Below, piece by piece: positions 1 through 9,309 of a DNA stretch of 64,000 nt (positions within the stretch are counted from its first letter, which is position 1; each line of letters opens with the position of its first letter). Position numbers and translations under genes: made by a program. The notes under the pieces were generated by a model that worked only from the letters and a program-made list of their open reading frames with translations, had not been told where the DNA came from and searched no databases. The DNA comes from Agaribacterium sp. ZY112 (GTDB taxonomy: Bacteria; Pseudomonadota; Gammaproteobacteria; Pseudomonadales; Cellvibrionaceae), in assembly GCF_041346925.1 (NCBI RefSeq), contig NZ_CP166840.1, positions 3,405,001-3,469,000 of the forward strand, written 5' to 3'.

Positions 1-223
1 TGACCACCTCGTCAGCAAGCTCGCTATCTAAGGTATATACTGCGCGTTCAGCTGGGGGCGTAGCCACTTTAATGATGCGATTAATCATCGCTTCAGTTTG
101 AATAAGCTGGCTTTTATAATCGATATAGATCTGTACGGCACTCATAACAATGCCGATCATCAGGGCCAGTATTACCCCAACTTTAGCGAGTCTAAACGAT
201 ATGCCCTCAAAGTAGCCCTGCAC
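1..223 (-). CDS. N-terminal fragment of a membrane-anchored sensor protein (continues off the window)
   Basis: Reading leftward from a GTG at 223 there is an open frame of 74 codons to the window edge. It starts VQGYFEGISFRLAKVG and has one hydrophobic segment (about residues 15–30, VILALMIGIVMSAVQIYI), then a charged stretch with ERAVYTLDSELADEVV. This is the usual start of a single-pass inner-membrane signalling protein with a periplasmic sensing part (histidine kinase, diguanylate cyclase or phosphodiesterase), but the output domain lies outside the window. Codons upstream of the GTG stay open to a TAA near 248 without an ATG. AAAAGGAT lies about 10 bases before the GTG. The class is inference; the reading frame is seen directly. 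Confidence 0.5.
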   Translation of the reverse strand, partial: MQGYFEGISFRLAKVGVILALMIGIVMSAVQIYIDYKSQLIQTEAMINRIIKVATPPAERAVYTLDSELADEVV

Positions 224-646
224 TAAGCCGCATCCTTTTGTTTTTATTTAGGCGACATGCACAGACTAACATGTGCACAGCAGTATAAGTACGGCTCAAT
301 AGTACCAAACACCACCAGTAAGCTAGTAACAAACCAGTAAACTAGTAATAAATAAATACCGACTTACTTCTTCGCCCCACTTATGCAGTATAAGAGGCCT
401 TAGTGTCTCAAGCTAATCGGATTTGACTATAAAAAATAACTATCAAACCAAGACGGGCAATAAGACCAGAAAAAACCATGCCCTTAGTACTTGCTTTAAG
501 TTAAAATCGCGCCGCTTAATTATACTCAGATGAACAGGTATGGCGCATACCAGCAGCTGAGGTTAGTAAAGTAAGTACCTATTCAACCTACAGGGCAATC
601 ATTTTTTAAACTAACCCTGCCTGTATTACTAGCGTGGCCCCTATCA
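224..646. other. Intergenic region between the sensor gene and ttcA, with a 15-bp near-repeat
   Basis: No convincing gene is seen in these 423 bases. They separate two divergent genes and must hold both promoters. CCAGTAAGCTAGTAA at 315–329 recurs at 334–348 with one mismatch, 19 bp apart. No riboswitch or tRNA was recognised. Confidence 0.4.
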
Positions 647-1558
647 ATGTCTAAGCAACTTAAAAGTAAAACGGAATATAATAAACTTCAGAAGCGTATT
701 CGTAGACACGTGGGCCAAGCCATTGCCGACTACAGCATGATCGAAGAGGGTGATGTTATTATGGCTTGCCTATCTGGCGGTAAAGACTCATTTGCCATGT
801 TGGATATTTTGGTTCATTTACAAAAAACGGCACCAGTAAACTTTGAAGTGATCGCCGTCAACCTCGACCAAAAGCAGCCTGGTTTTCCTGAGCATATACT
901 TCCCGAATACCTAAGTAAGATAGGCGTTCCTTTCTATATAGTAGATAAAGACACTTATTCGGTGGTTCGATCTAAAATCCCGGAAGGAAAAACAACCTGC
1001 GGACTTTGTTCACGCTTACGACGCGGCACACTGTACTCCTTCGCCGAAGAAATAGGCGCTAATAAAATTGCCTTGGGCCATCATCGTGATGATATTGTTG
1101 AGACTTTATTCCTAAACATGTTTTTTGGCTCTCGTTTAAAAGCCATGCCGCCAAAGCTACTTTCTGACGATAAGCGCAATGTCATTATTCGACCGCTTGC
1201 TTATTGTAAAGAAAGCGACCTTATCAGCTATGCGGAGCAACGTGAATTCCCGATCATTCCTTGTAACCTTTGTGGCTCACAAGAAAATTTACAGCGCCAA
1301 AATATCAAAGCGATGCTCAAACAATGGGACAAAGAGTTCCCTGGGCGTATAGAAAGTATATTTAGCTCCATCCAAAATGTATCAGCAAGCCAGCTTGCTG
1401 ATACCGAGCTGTTTGACTTTGAAAACCTACATGTCGACCGTAGCGCCGAAAAGCCAGAATACGAGTTTAATGAAGCAACGGTTAGTTCAACTAATATTGA
1501 TAAAGAAGCAAATACCATCAAAGACAGTATGTTTATCGATGTCACCCATATCGACTAA
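647..1558 (+). CDS. ttcA: tRNA 2-thiocytidine(32) synthetase TtcA
   Basis: TtcA is a cytoplasmic ATP-dependent, [4Fe-4S] enzyme that thiolates C32 of several tRNAs. The 303-aa length fits the family (about 311 in E. coli). The PP-loop SGGKDS is at residues 43–48, the CxxC pair (CGLC) at C118/C121, and the third cluster-ligand region is PCNLCG at 205–210. GHHRDD at 144–149 is also typical. The C-terminal 60 residues are acidic and poorly conserved. It stands alone on the + strand, divergent from the sensor gene and about 200 bp before the PilZ-like gene. Identification is strong. Confidence 0.96.
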   Translation: MSKQLKSKTEYNKLQKRIRRHVGQAIADYSMIEEGDVIMACLSGGKDSFAMLDILVHLQKTAPVNFEVIAVNLDQKQPGFPEHILPEYLSKIGVPFYIVDKDTYSVVRSKIPEGKTTCGLCSRLRRGTLYSFAEEIGANKIALGHHRDDIVETLFLNMFFGSRLKAMPPKLLSDDKRNVIIRPLAYCKESDLISYAEQREFPIIPCNLCGSQENLQRQNIKAMLKQWDKEFPGRIESIFSSIQNVSASQLADTELFDFENLHVDRSAEKPEYEFNEATVSSTNIDKEANTIKDSMFIDVTHID

Positions 1559-1760
1559 ATATGGCCAGACAGGAAAGAAGCGGCAAGATACTTCCTAAAA
1601 CACACAAGCTTGGCCTATTTTAGCTACTGCGACTCACCTTAAAGACCAGTCACAAACACGATGTTTAGGCGAGCTTAGAGCAACTAAGCCCTGCTCAAGC
1701 GTTATGGCAAAGCCTTTGCAAAGAAACCAATAAGTAACCTTCATTCTTTGTAAAGTAACT

Positions 1761-2444
1761 ATGCAATTGCAACGTGCTCAACTTCAATGTTTATTAAACG
1801 CAATCAATCACAAGCGTCAACTGGAGCTATGGCAAGCCCAACTGCAAAGCCCAGCACCTGCCCTGCTATTAGGCGCTGACTTAGAGTTAAAACAAGGCCA
1901 ACAACTTCTTCTTAGCTCAAACATCGACTTACGTGGTCAGCGTACGGTATTCATTCGTTTACGCCATGACGACGAAGATCTTATCTGTAGACTCTATGTC
2001 GAGAGTTACCAGCAAGGACTACTTAACTGTGTTTTAGAACAGTGCCGATGGAGTACTAATCGCCGCTGGGAAAACAGACTGCGCTTTGCCGATTACAAAG
2101 GCCCCGAAGTTCAACTAACAACACAAAGTACTCGTTTTAACCACCTTCGCTTAAATGCCCATCTTCGCAATATCAATAGTCGAGGCATTGCAATTGACTT
2201 TTGGGGGGCTGAATTAACAACACCTTTATCACGCACTCAAGACTATGACTTAAGACTCTACTTCAACCAGCACTTTGACATCAACTTGAAAGCACAGCTT
2301 CTAGAACAAAGTACAGAGCGAAAACCCAGCTTCCATCAACGCGCTCGCTTCTTATTCAAGCAAGAGCAAGAATTAGCACTGAGCCAACTTAACACCCTGC
2401 TAGAACACATTGAGTACAGTCAAAAACCCATGTTTGCCGCATAA
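1761..2444 (+). CDS. Possible PilZ-domain c-di-GMP-binding protein
   Basis: A 227-aa soluble protein without signal peptide. The middle holds RRWENR near residue 95 and, about 40 residues later, RNINSRGIAIDFWG. Their spacing resembles the two c-di-GMP contacts of PilZ domains (RxxxR, then D/NxSxxG), with the Ser of the second motif replaced by Asn. The N-terminal 90 residues could be a YcgR-N-like beta domain. The match is by motif only and one key position differs, so a flagellar or envelope response to c-di-GMP is a hypothesis. It lies between ttcA and bioA with no overlap to either. A structure prediction would settle the fold. Confidence 0.5.
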   Translation: MQLQRAQLQCLLNAINHKRQLELWQAQLQSPAPALLLGADLELKQGQQLLLSSNIDLRGQRTVFIRLRHDDEDLICRLYVESYQQGLLNCVLEQCRWSTNRRWENRLRFADYKGPEVQLTTQSTRFNHLRLNAHLRNINSRGIAIDFWGAELTTPLSRTQDYDLRLYFNQHFDINLKAQLLEQSTERKPSFHQRARFLFKQEQELALSQLNTLLEHIEYSQKPMFAA

Positions 2445-2504
2445 ACTTGCTCATAAGCACCAAGTAACTCAAACTGCGCCCTTTCCTAGCATATTCACAG
2501 CACG

Positions 2505-3797
2505 ATGACTCAATTTGACCTCGCCCAGCTAATCGAACTAGATCGTAAACATGTCTGGCACCCATATTCTGCACTCAATAATGACATGCCACTTTTTGCT
2601 GTGGAATCCGCTCAAGGTGTCAAACTGAAACTCAAAGAAGGCCCTGAGATCATTGATGGCATGAGCTCTTGGTGGAGCACTCTTCACGGCTATAATCACC
2701 CCGAGCTCAATAAAGCACTACTAGAACAAAGCCAAAAAATGGCTCACATTATGTTCGGAGGGCTAACCCATGAACCTGCTGTAGCGCTAGCAAAGCAGCT
2801 TGTTGATATAAGCCCTGCCCCCTTGCAGCATGTATTCTTTAGTGACTCTGGCTCTGTTGCTGTTGAAGTCGCTATGAAAATGGCTATTCAATACTGGGCA
2901 AGTAAAGGCCAACAACGCAGCCGTTTTTTAACTTTGAAAAAGGGTTACCACGGCGATACCTTTATGGCGATGTCAGTCTGTGACCCCATTACGGGCATGC
3001 ACAGCTTATTTAGTGATGCAATAAAAGAGCAACTCTTTGCAGAGGCCCCACAGAGCCGTTTTGCAGATAGCTGGGATGAAGATGATCTAGATAGCTTTAA
3101 GGACTTATTGGAAAAGCACCATGACGATATAGCTGGCATCATTCTAGAACCCATTGTGCAAGGGACTGGCGGTATGCGCTTCTACCACAGCAACTACCTT
3201 AAGCAAGTTCGAAAGTTAAGCCAAGACTACAACATTCCTCTTATTGCGGACGAAATAGCAACGGGATTAGGTAGAACAGGCAAGCTATTCGCGTGTGAGC
3301 ACGCAGCTATTTCTCCGGATATTATGTGCCTTGGAAAAACGCTCTCAGCAGGCTATATCACCCTAGCTGCAACACTGTGCAGTAGTGACATTGCTGAGGT
3401 GATCCAACAAGGTGAAGCCGGTGTTTTTATGCACGGCCCAACTTTTATGGCCAACCCGCTTGCGTGTGCCGTCGCTGGGCGAAGTTTAAATCTACTCTCG
3501 GAAAATAACTGGCAGCAACAAGTTAGCCAAATAGAGCAGGTGCTTAAAGAAGGCTTAGCACCTTGCTTAACTATGAGCGCCGTTGAAGATGTTCGTGTAC
3601 TTGGAGCAATTGGCGTAGTTGAAATGAAAGAACAAGTAGATTTAAGAATTCTTCAGCCTTTATTTGTGAAGCACGGTATCTGGCTTAGGCCCTTTGGAAA
3701 GCTTGTGTATTGCATGCCTCCTTACATAAGCTCCAAGGAAGAGTTGCAACAACTTTGCAGCGGTTTGTTTAAAAGCTTAAGCCAAGCTTATAAATAA
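2505..3797 (+). CDS. bioA: Adenosylmethionine–8-amino-7-oxononanoate aminotransferase (biotin synthesis)
   Basis: BioA is a PLP-dependent class-III aminotransferase that converts 7-keto-8-aminopelargonate to 7,8-diaminopelargonate, with S-adenosylmethionine as amino donor. The 430-aa length is normal. The N-terminal HVWHPYSA (16–23) and DGMSSWWS (51–58) are BioA signatures, DEIATGLGRTG is at 249–259, and the PLP lysine is K278 in LGKTLSAGY. No other bio gene is present, so it is an isolated copy, as in many gammaproteobacteria where bioA sits apart from bioBFHCD. It converges on the response-regulator gene with a 19-bp gap. Confidence 0.96.
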   Translation: MTQFDLAQLIELDRKHVWHPYSALNNDMPLFAVESAQGVKLKLKEGPEIIDGMSSWWSTLHGYNHPELNKALLEQSQKMAHIMFGGLTHEPAVALAKQLVDISPAPLQHVFFSDSGSVAVEVAMKMAIQYWASKGQQRSRFLTLKKGYHGDTFMAMSVCDPITGMHSLFSDAIKEQLFAEAPQSRFADSWDEDDLDSFKDLLEKHHDDIAGIILEPIVQGTGGMRFYHSNYLKQVRKLSQDYNIPLIADEIATGLGRTGKLFACEHAAISPDIMCLGKTLSAGYITLAATLCSSDIAEVIQQGEAGVFMHGPTFMANPLACAVAGRSLNLLSENNWQQQVSQIEQVLKEGLAPCLTMSAVEDVRVLGAIGVVEMKEQVDLRILQPLFVKHGIWLRPFGKLVYCMPPYISSKEELQQLCSGLFKSLSQAYK

Positions 3798-3816
3798 AGT
3801 AACTTACACTCTGGAG

Positions 3817-5511
3817 TTAAACAAAGTCATAACAAGCATTCACTTGCCGACCACCAGAGCTGTACTGAATCGATGAGCACAACTGTTGAAGTAAGGACAC
3901 CCCTCGGCCATGACTCTGCTCTTCTTGCCCTGGTCGATGTTGTAGTGCCTCAATATCAAAGCCTGAGCCACTATCAATAATCTCAAGTTCGATACGATTA
4001 GGCTGAGCACGAATAAAAGCAAAACGAATATCTATGTACTCCCCGTCTAGATTTTCAAGCTTTTCTTGCCTGAGCTTATAATAGCGCTCAAAGCCTTCCG
4101 CATCGGACTTCATTGACGAATCTAGCCCCAATACACCGTGCTCTAAAGCATTATTGTAGAGCTCACTAACAATGGTAAAAACCTTATCCTGATGCGCCTC
4201 TATTCCTTTAATAGCACTTAGTACGGCCATAAGCTGGCTCACCACATCACAGCGTTTAAGGTCTTCATCTGCAAGATGTAAACTCAAACTCCAAGGGATA
4301 GAATCAAGTGAGTGATAATCCGCCCCAATTTCTACTATCTCACCGCTGCCTTTATCTCTATGTATCAACTCAGAGCTATACAGCTCAACAATACTTACAT
4401 CATCAGTTTGCTCACCTTGAGCTGAGAAATCATAAACACTAGCAATAATACTTTCTAAGGCATCGCCATCGGCACTTTGAATGAAGGCCTCAAGCCTCTC
4501 TTGGCCGTACTCCTCACCATAAGTATTTAGCGCCTCTGTTACGCCATCGGTGTAAACATAAAGACGATCACCTTGCTGCATCTCAATCAGCTCAGGGCTA
4601 TCATCAAACTCTTCATCACTTAATATGCCCAGTGGCATATGCCTAGATGAAATAGAGTGCACACTCTTGCCTGCCTTTTTACATAAAACATCATTCATTC
4701 CACCCAGCCACAGCGTTAAATTTTTGCCAGAATGATCGAGCTCAGCGATAGCAGCACAAAAAAACATATTACAAGGTAATAACATTGATAGACGCTGATT
4801 CATTTGAGTGGCTACATAACCAACACTTGCCTGCTCCTTTACAAGCTGAAAGAATATTTCCGTTACTGGTAAAGTACCAATAGATGCCGCAAGACCATGC
4901 CCAGTAAAATCCCCAACCAGAAGATATAGCCCGCCCGACGGTGATGGTGAGCTCAGTACCAAATCGCCGTTAAACATAGACATCGGAGACGTATAAATAG
5001 CTAAATTATCGCATTCGGTCTGCAAGCGTTTAGAGGCGTTTTCAAAAATGTGTTCAACTATGCTGTGCTCTCGATCTACTAACTGCCTGTGATAAGTCAG
5101 TTCCTCATTCACCTTTTTAACTTGATCATAAATAGCCTTGGTTCTCTTATGTGCCTGTAACTTAGCCACTAAGATACTTTCGCTCACAGGTTTTGGAACA
5201 AAATCATCACCGCCAGCATTAAGACAGTTAGTAATGTTTTTTTCATCATCAAGTGCAGTAACAAACAACACGGGAAGAAAACGATCTTCACAGTGTTTTT
5301 TAATTTCTAAAGTCGCTTCGATACCATCCATTACGGGCATCATCACATCCATAAGCACCAAAGCAATACTTGTGTCTGATAAAACAGTCTCTAGCGCCTG
5401 CTTACCATTTTCAGCATAAATCGCCTCATAATTATGGTCCTCTAAAATAAATCCAAGTAACTCCCTATTATAAGCGTGATCATCAACCACCAAGATCTTC
5501 ATACTATGCAT
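3817..5511 (-). CDS. Response regulator with SpoIIE-type PP2C phosphatase and HATPase domains (HsbR-like)
   Basis: Three domains are visible in 564 aa. A receiver domain at about 1–120 (KILVVDD near the start, phosphoacceptor D55 in LVLMDVMMP) is followed by a short coiled coil. A SpoIIE/RsbU-type phosphatase spans about 165–365 (GDFTGHGLAAS, YVYTDGVTE). A GHKL anti-sigma-type ATPase follows from about 420 to the end (ELYNNALEHG, DSGSGFD, GRGVSLL). This is the layout of Pseudomonas HsbR, where phosphorylation switches between kinase and phosphatase action on the STAS protein HsbA to control motility, biofilm and FlgM. The STAS gene lies directly upstream (20-bp gap). Translation could start at M1 or M4. 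The cognate kinase is not in view. Confidence 0.88.
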   Translation of the reverse strand: MHSMKILVVDDHAYNRELLGFILEDHNYEAIYAENGKQALETVLSDTSIALVLMDVMMPVMDGIEATLEIKKHCEDRFLPVLFVTALDDEKNITNCLNAGGDDFVPKPVSESILVAKLQAHKRTKAIYDQVKKVNEELTYHRQLVDREHSIVEHIFENASKRLQTECDNLAIYTSPMSMFNGDLVLSSPSPSGGLYLLVGDFTGHGLAASIGTLPVTEIFFQLVKEQASVGYVATQMNQRLSMLLPCNMFFCAAIAELDHSGKNLTLWLGGMNDVLCKKAGKSVHSISSRHMPLGILSDEEFDDSPELIEMQQGDRLYVYTDGVTEALNTYGEEYGQERLEAFIQSADGDALESIIASVYDFSAQGEQTDDVSIVELYSSELIHRDKGSGEIVEIGADYHSLDSIPWSLSLHLADEDLKRCDVVSQLMAVLSAIKGIEAHQDKVFTIVSELYNNALEHGVLGLDSSMKSDAEGFERYYKLRQEKLENLDGEYIDIRFAFIRAQPNRIELEIIDSGSGFDIEALQHRPGQEEQSHGRGVSLLQQLCSSIQYSSGGRQVNACYDFV

Positions 5512-5531
5512 CCACTGCTATGTGCCATTAA

Positions 5532-5831
5532 CTAAGAAATTATAAATTTGAGATCAAAACGAGAGATACTAAAAAGTTTTCGTATCTGCGCATTACAGTT
5601 TGAAAGAATAATAGTGACCGAACTTTCTGAAAAATAACCTTTGGCGTTGATCAACATGCCCAAAGCAGAGCTATCGATATACTTGGTTAAGGAAAAGTCA
5701 AGAATCAGTGTATTAACCGAGCTCAAATCAACATCCTCATAAGAACGCCTAAAGTTTTCTACGCAACTAAAATCAAACCTCTCATCTAAGCTTAAGGTAT
5801 AAGTCATCGCATCCGTTTTTGTTAATTGCAT
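5532..5831 (-). CDS. STAS-domain anti-anti-sigma factor (HsbA-like)
   Basis: A 99-aa single STAS domain. The conserved loop YIDSSALGML (51–60) carries the Ser that is phosphorylated in SpoIIAA/HsbA-type proteins (S54 or S55). It lies between the chemoreceptor gene (9-bp gap) and the HsbR-like regulator (20-bp gap), all on the minus strand, so an operon is likely. In known switches the HATPase domain phosphorylates this Ser and the PP2C domain removes the phosphate. The partner bound when unphosphorylated (FlgM or a diguanylate cyclase in Pseudomonas) is not in the window. Confidence 0.85.
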   Translation of the reverse strand: MQLTKTDAMTYTLSLDERFDFSCVENFRRSYEDVDLSSVNTLILDFSLTKYIDSSALGMLINAKGYFSESSVTIILSNCNAQIRKLFSISRFDLKFIIS

Positions 5832-5840
5832 GAAGTGCTC

Positions 5841-6983
5841 CTAATACAGCTCTATATCGTGACTTTGGCCATGGCCGCCACTTTGTTTATTTTGATAGCG
5901 AGGCAAAGTTTGAAGGCGCTCGACACGCTGCTCAATCTGTTCATTTAAATCCCCATTACTGTGTTGTAGAACCGCCTCTAACAAGCCTTGTATATGTTTA
6001 GCAATGTGGTTTATTTTAAGAGCATATTGCGCCACCTGATCCCCAGTTTGCAGCGCCGTCATGGCTTCAGATATTTCTTGATTAATTTCACTGCCAACCT
6101 GAGCGCCTTCCTTAACACTACGAGCAACTTGCACGTTAACTTGTTCCAACTCATTTATCATCGCATCTAAATGCCCCTTAGCATCAATGGCAATATTCAT
6201 ATCCAACGACGCTATTTCCCCCACCACACTTTCAACACTGCTTACGGTATTTTTAGCAGCTTCTGCTTTCTCACGTATTTGCTCTGAAAGCGTGTTCGAA
6301 TCCTGAGAAAGCTTTCTTACCTCATCTGCAACCACGGCAAAGCCCCTACCGGACTCCCCCGCTCTAGCAGCTTCAATAGCTGCATTTAAGGCGAGTAGGT
6401 TCGTTTGATCTGCAATGCCTCGAATATCTTTAATCAAGCCAAACATCTCATCAAACTGCAGTACCATATCCTGAATTTTATGAACGGCTTGGACACTTTT
6501 ATCACTGATATCAACAAAGAGTTTGACGTAATCATCAAGAATATGACCGACCTCATTGGCAAAACCTTTAAGTGAAACCTCATCGCCACCTTCTGCTGAT
6601 AACCTTTTTACAATTTGTGCGAGCAGATCTTTGCCGTGCTCTGACGACTCTGACAACATTTGAAAGCTTTTATGAAGCTGTAAGCTAGCATTCTCACTAA
6701 GCGACTGAATATTTGTAGAAAGATCATCTAAGTCATCACTCAAAGGACGACTCAAGGCTTCAAACTCTTCATCAAAATGCTTTAGACAGGCAGTATCGTC
6801 TGCAAGCACATGGGCATTTTCGGTCTCTTCGAAGCTGGAACGAAAAAGCAGCCAAGCACAGCAAACAACGACAAAAATAAAACCAAGCAAAAGAAGAAGC
6901 TTGCTATCGACAAAGAAGATAAGCGCGCCATAAAACAGGGACGCACTAGAAAGAAAAGCATAATTTGATAGCGTTGAACGCAC
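5841..6983 (-). CDS. Methyl-accepting chemotaxis-type protein with a short membrane anchor
   Basis: A 380-aa protein with two hydrophobic helices in the first 50 residues and almost no periplasmic loop, so any signal must come from the membrane or cytoplasm. The coiled-coil signalling domain holds the canonical tip ([20 protein letters not shown]) followed by [14 protein letters not shown]. There is no HAMP domain and no C-terminal pentapeptide for CheR/CheB docking. It heads the minus-strand cluster with the STAS and HsbR-like genes, so it may feed that partner switch rather than flagellar chemotaxis; that link is inference from position. Confidence 0.85.
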   Translation of the reverse strand: MRSTLSNYAFLSSASLFYGALIFFVDSKLLLLLGFIFVVVCCAWLLFRSSFEETENAHVLADDTACLKHFDEEFEALSRPLSDDLDDLSTNIQSLSENASLQLHKSFQMLSESSEHGKDLLAQIVKRLSAEGGDEVSLKGFANEVGHILDDYVKLFVDISDKSVQAVHKIQDMVLQFDEMFGLIKDIRGIADQTNLLALNAAIEAARAGESGRGFAVVADEVRKLSQDSNTLSEQIREKAEAAKNTVSSVESVVGEIASLDMNIAIDAKGHLDAMINELEQVNVQVARSVKEGAQVGSEINQEISEAMTALQTGDQVAQYALKINHIAKHIQGLLEAVLQHSNGDLNEQIEQRVERLQTLPRYQNKQSGGHGQSHDIELY

Positions 6984-7068
6984 ACAAGCCCCCGACTAGC
7001 TTAAATATAGTAACAATCTAAGCCTAGTCGGTGTTACGAAATCACGCCAAATACAAGAAAAACGGGGA

Positions 7069-8070
7069 TTAAAGGCAACGAATACCAATAGCTTTCTTTA
7101 CGTTCGCCAATAGAGGGGCACTTAAATCACGTGCTTTTTCTGCCCCTTGCTTTAAAACAGACTCAATTTTAGCCGTATCAGCTAAAAGCTCCTCGTAGCG
7201 CTCACGAGGCTCGGCAAGCTCAGTATTGATAAGGTCCGCAAGCTGCTTTTTAGCTTCTCCCCAAGCAATACCATCAGCAAATGCTTGACGCATATCAGCA
7301 ATTTGAGCCTCGTTAGCAAAGGCTTGCCACAGCTGAAACACCGTCGAGTCATTAGTGTCTTTTGCTTGGCCAGGCTCCAACAAGTTCGTTTTAATCTTGT
7401 TAATATGCTTGCGCAGTTTCTTTTCCGGTAAGAAAAGAGGAATGGTGTTGTTATAACTTTTGCTCATTTTTCGACCATCTAAACCTTGCAATACAGCAAC
7501 GTTATCGTCTACTCGAGCCTTGGGTAAAGTGAATGTTTCACCAAAATGATGGTTAAACCGAGCCGCAATATCACGAGCCATCTCTACGTGCTGAATTTGA
7601 TCCCTACCAACAGGAACATCCGATGCATTAAACATCAAGATATCTGCCGCCATAAGCACAGGGTAACTAAACAGGCCCATAGTAACCGCAGCATCTGCAT
7701 CTAGGCCGTCAGCGGTATTTTGATCAACTGCAGCTTTATACGCATGAGCACGATTCATAAGTCCCTTAGCTGTCATGCAGCTCAGCACCCAATTAAGCTC
7801 TGATATTTCAGGAACATCACTTTGACGATAAAAAACCGCTTTATCGCAGTCCAAACCTAGCGCCAACCAAGTAGCAGCTATTTCTTTGGTGCTCTGGTGA
7901 ATTTTTTCAGGGTCTTGACACTTAATCAGTGCATGTAAATCGGCAAGAAAAAAGTAAGTCTCAGCATCATCACTTACGCTTCGAATGGCCGGACGAATGG
8001 CGCCAACGTAATTACCTAGATGGGGTGTTCCAGTAGTGGTGATACCAGTAAGAATACGTGCTTTAGTCAT
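7069..8070 (-). CDS. trpS: Tryptophanyl-tRNA synthetase
   Basis: Class Ic aminoacyl-tRNA synthetase, 333 aa, the usual bacterial length. The HIGH-equivalent TPHLGNYVG is at about 15–23 and the KMSKS loop [10 protein letters not shown] is in the last third. It charges tRNA-Trp in the cytoplasm. It is flanked by the chemoreceptor gene (85-bp gap) and the queuosine mannosyltransferase (127-bp gap). AGAGAG precedes the ATG. Nothing is unusual. Confidence 0.97.
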   Translation of the reverse strand: MTKARILTGITTTGTPHLGNYVGAIRPAIRSVSDDAETYFFLADLHALIKCQDPEKIHQSTKEIAATWLALGLDCDKAVFYRQSDVPEISELNWVLSCMTAKGLMNRAHAYKAAVDQNTADGLDADAAVTMGLFSYPVLMAADILMFNASDVPVGRDQIQHVEMARDIAARFNHHFGETFTLPKARVDDNVAVLQGLDGRKMSKSYNNTIPLFLPEKKLRKHINKIKTNLLEPGQAKDTNDSTVFQLWQAFANEAQIADMRQAFADGIAWGEAKKQLADLINTELAEPRERYEELLADTAKIESVLKQGAEKARDLSAPLLANVKKAIGIRCL

Positions 8071-8197
8071 GCTCTCTCTCTTAGCGAACGGAAGGTCTGA
8101 ACAGAAAACGCCGACCTTAATAAAAAGGCGACAATCATACTCTTTGCCGACAGATATTTAAATCCAAGCAAGCAGCATTGCAAACAGGCCACTCATA

Positions 8198-9307
8198 TTA
8201 ACTTATTGGCTTTTCAAGGCTTTTTATTATCGCCGCTTCGTAAAGTGGTTTAAGTTCAGCCCAGCGTAAACAAGCCTGAGCCACCTGCGGCCTGCCCTCA
8301 CCTGATGTCAACAAGCTAGTAAGCAATGCTGCTGCATGCTGAGCTTCAGCGTCAACATCAAGGCAGGTTTTATAGCGTAAGTGCTCTGGTATAAATTCTT
8401 TATACGCAAGGCGATCTGGCACGATAGGGGTACAACCTAATGCCGCCCCCTCTAAAACAGCCAACCCTTGAAAGTCATGCAAAGAAGTAGAAAGTACAAA
8501 ATCACTTGAAGCTAATACCTTCAAGTAATCTGAGCGCTGCTCTATAGGCCCCCACTCACCTAACCAAGCACGCGATAAAAGCAAGTGGTGCAACTTTGCC
8601 ATACACTCTGGCTCACGCCTGAAGCGCTGACCAAGAATATGAAAGCGGAGATCTAAAGACTCGGGTAGAGCCGCCACCAAAGCCAGCAGTCGCTCAGGAC
8701 CTTTATCGTACTCCCAGCGATGGTTCCAAACCACTTGTCTTGGCGCTTTTGCAGCGCCCACATTGGTCACTTGTGGCTTTATAAATACATCGTTATTTAA
8801 ACCAACTGGCACAACAGAACTTTTTCCTGACAAGTTCTCACAAATATCATTGGGAACATAGTCTGGTAAGCGCTTTAATAAATCACTTAAACCTGCAAAA
8901 AATGTCGCCTTATTAAATTCGCTGTTAAACAAAAGTTGATCCGCAGCCATTGCCGTATAAAAATTCACCATTGCAGGCTCTAAGCTGAATTTGGCCGAAC
9001 TACCAAGCGGGTATGAAAATTGATTTTCATGAAAATAAACAAGGCACGGAATGGATGCCAGCTTAGGAACCATGCCTTTAAGTGTCGCTAAATCGACCAT
9101 GGATGTTGCTAAAATAAAATCAAAATTTTGATCTAATGCTTGAATTTCTTCAGCAAAATAAAGGGAATTACCCCGAATGCGCCATGAGAAATGGCGGGCC
9201 GGCATAATAAGCTCTGTCCAGTCGATATGATTTAAGCTAGAAACAAGCCCTTCACGCCAGCTTTGATGACTGGCTGCATCATAGGCAGACAGTAACAAGC
9301 CACGCAT
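8198..9307 (-). CDS. tRNA-queuosine alpha-mannosyltransferase family glycosyltransferase (DUF3524)
   Basis: A 369-aa protein. The N-terminal half matches the DUF3524 family (LLLSAYDAASHQSWREGL at 4–21, FDFILATSMVDL, YFHENQFSYP) and the C-terminal half is a GT4-like donor domain (VVWNHRWEYDKGPE, then DFQGLAVLEGAALGC). Vertebrate QTMAN/GTDC1 of this family mannosylates queuosine-34 of tRNA-Asp. The bacterial members carry the same fold, so the tRNA substrate here is inferred from homology. It ends 2 bp before the start of the cyclic-nucleotide-binding gene's reading frame on the same strand, suggesting cotranscription. Confidence 0.75.
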   Translation of the reverse strand: MRGLLLSAYDAASHQSWREGLVSSLNHIDWTELIMPARHFSWRIRGNSLYFAEEIQALDQNFDFILATSMVDLATLKGMVPKLASIPCLVYFHENQFSYPLGSSAKFSLEPAMVNFYTAMAADQLLFNSEFNKATFFAGLSDLLKRLPDYVPNDICENLSGKSSVVPVGLNNDVFIKPQVTNVGAAKAPRQVVWNHRWEYDKGPERLLALVAALPESLDLRFHILGQRFRREPECMAKLHHLLLSRAWLGEWGPIEQRSDYLKVLASSDFVLSTSLHDFQGLAVLEGAALGCTPIVPDRLAYKEFIPEHLRYKTCLDVDAEAQHAAALLTSLLTSGEGRPQVAQACLRWAELKPLYEAAIIKSLEKPIS

Positions 9308-9309
9308 GA

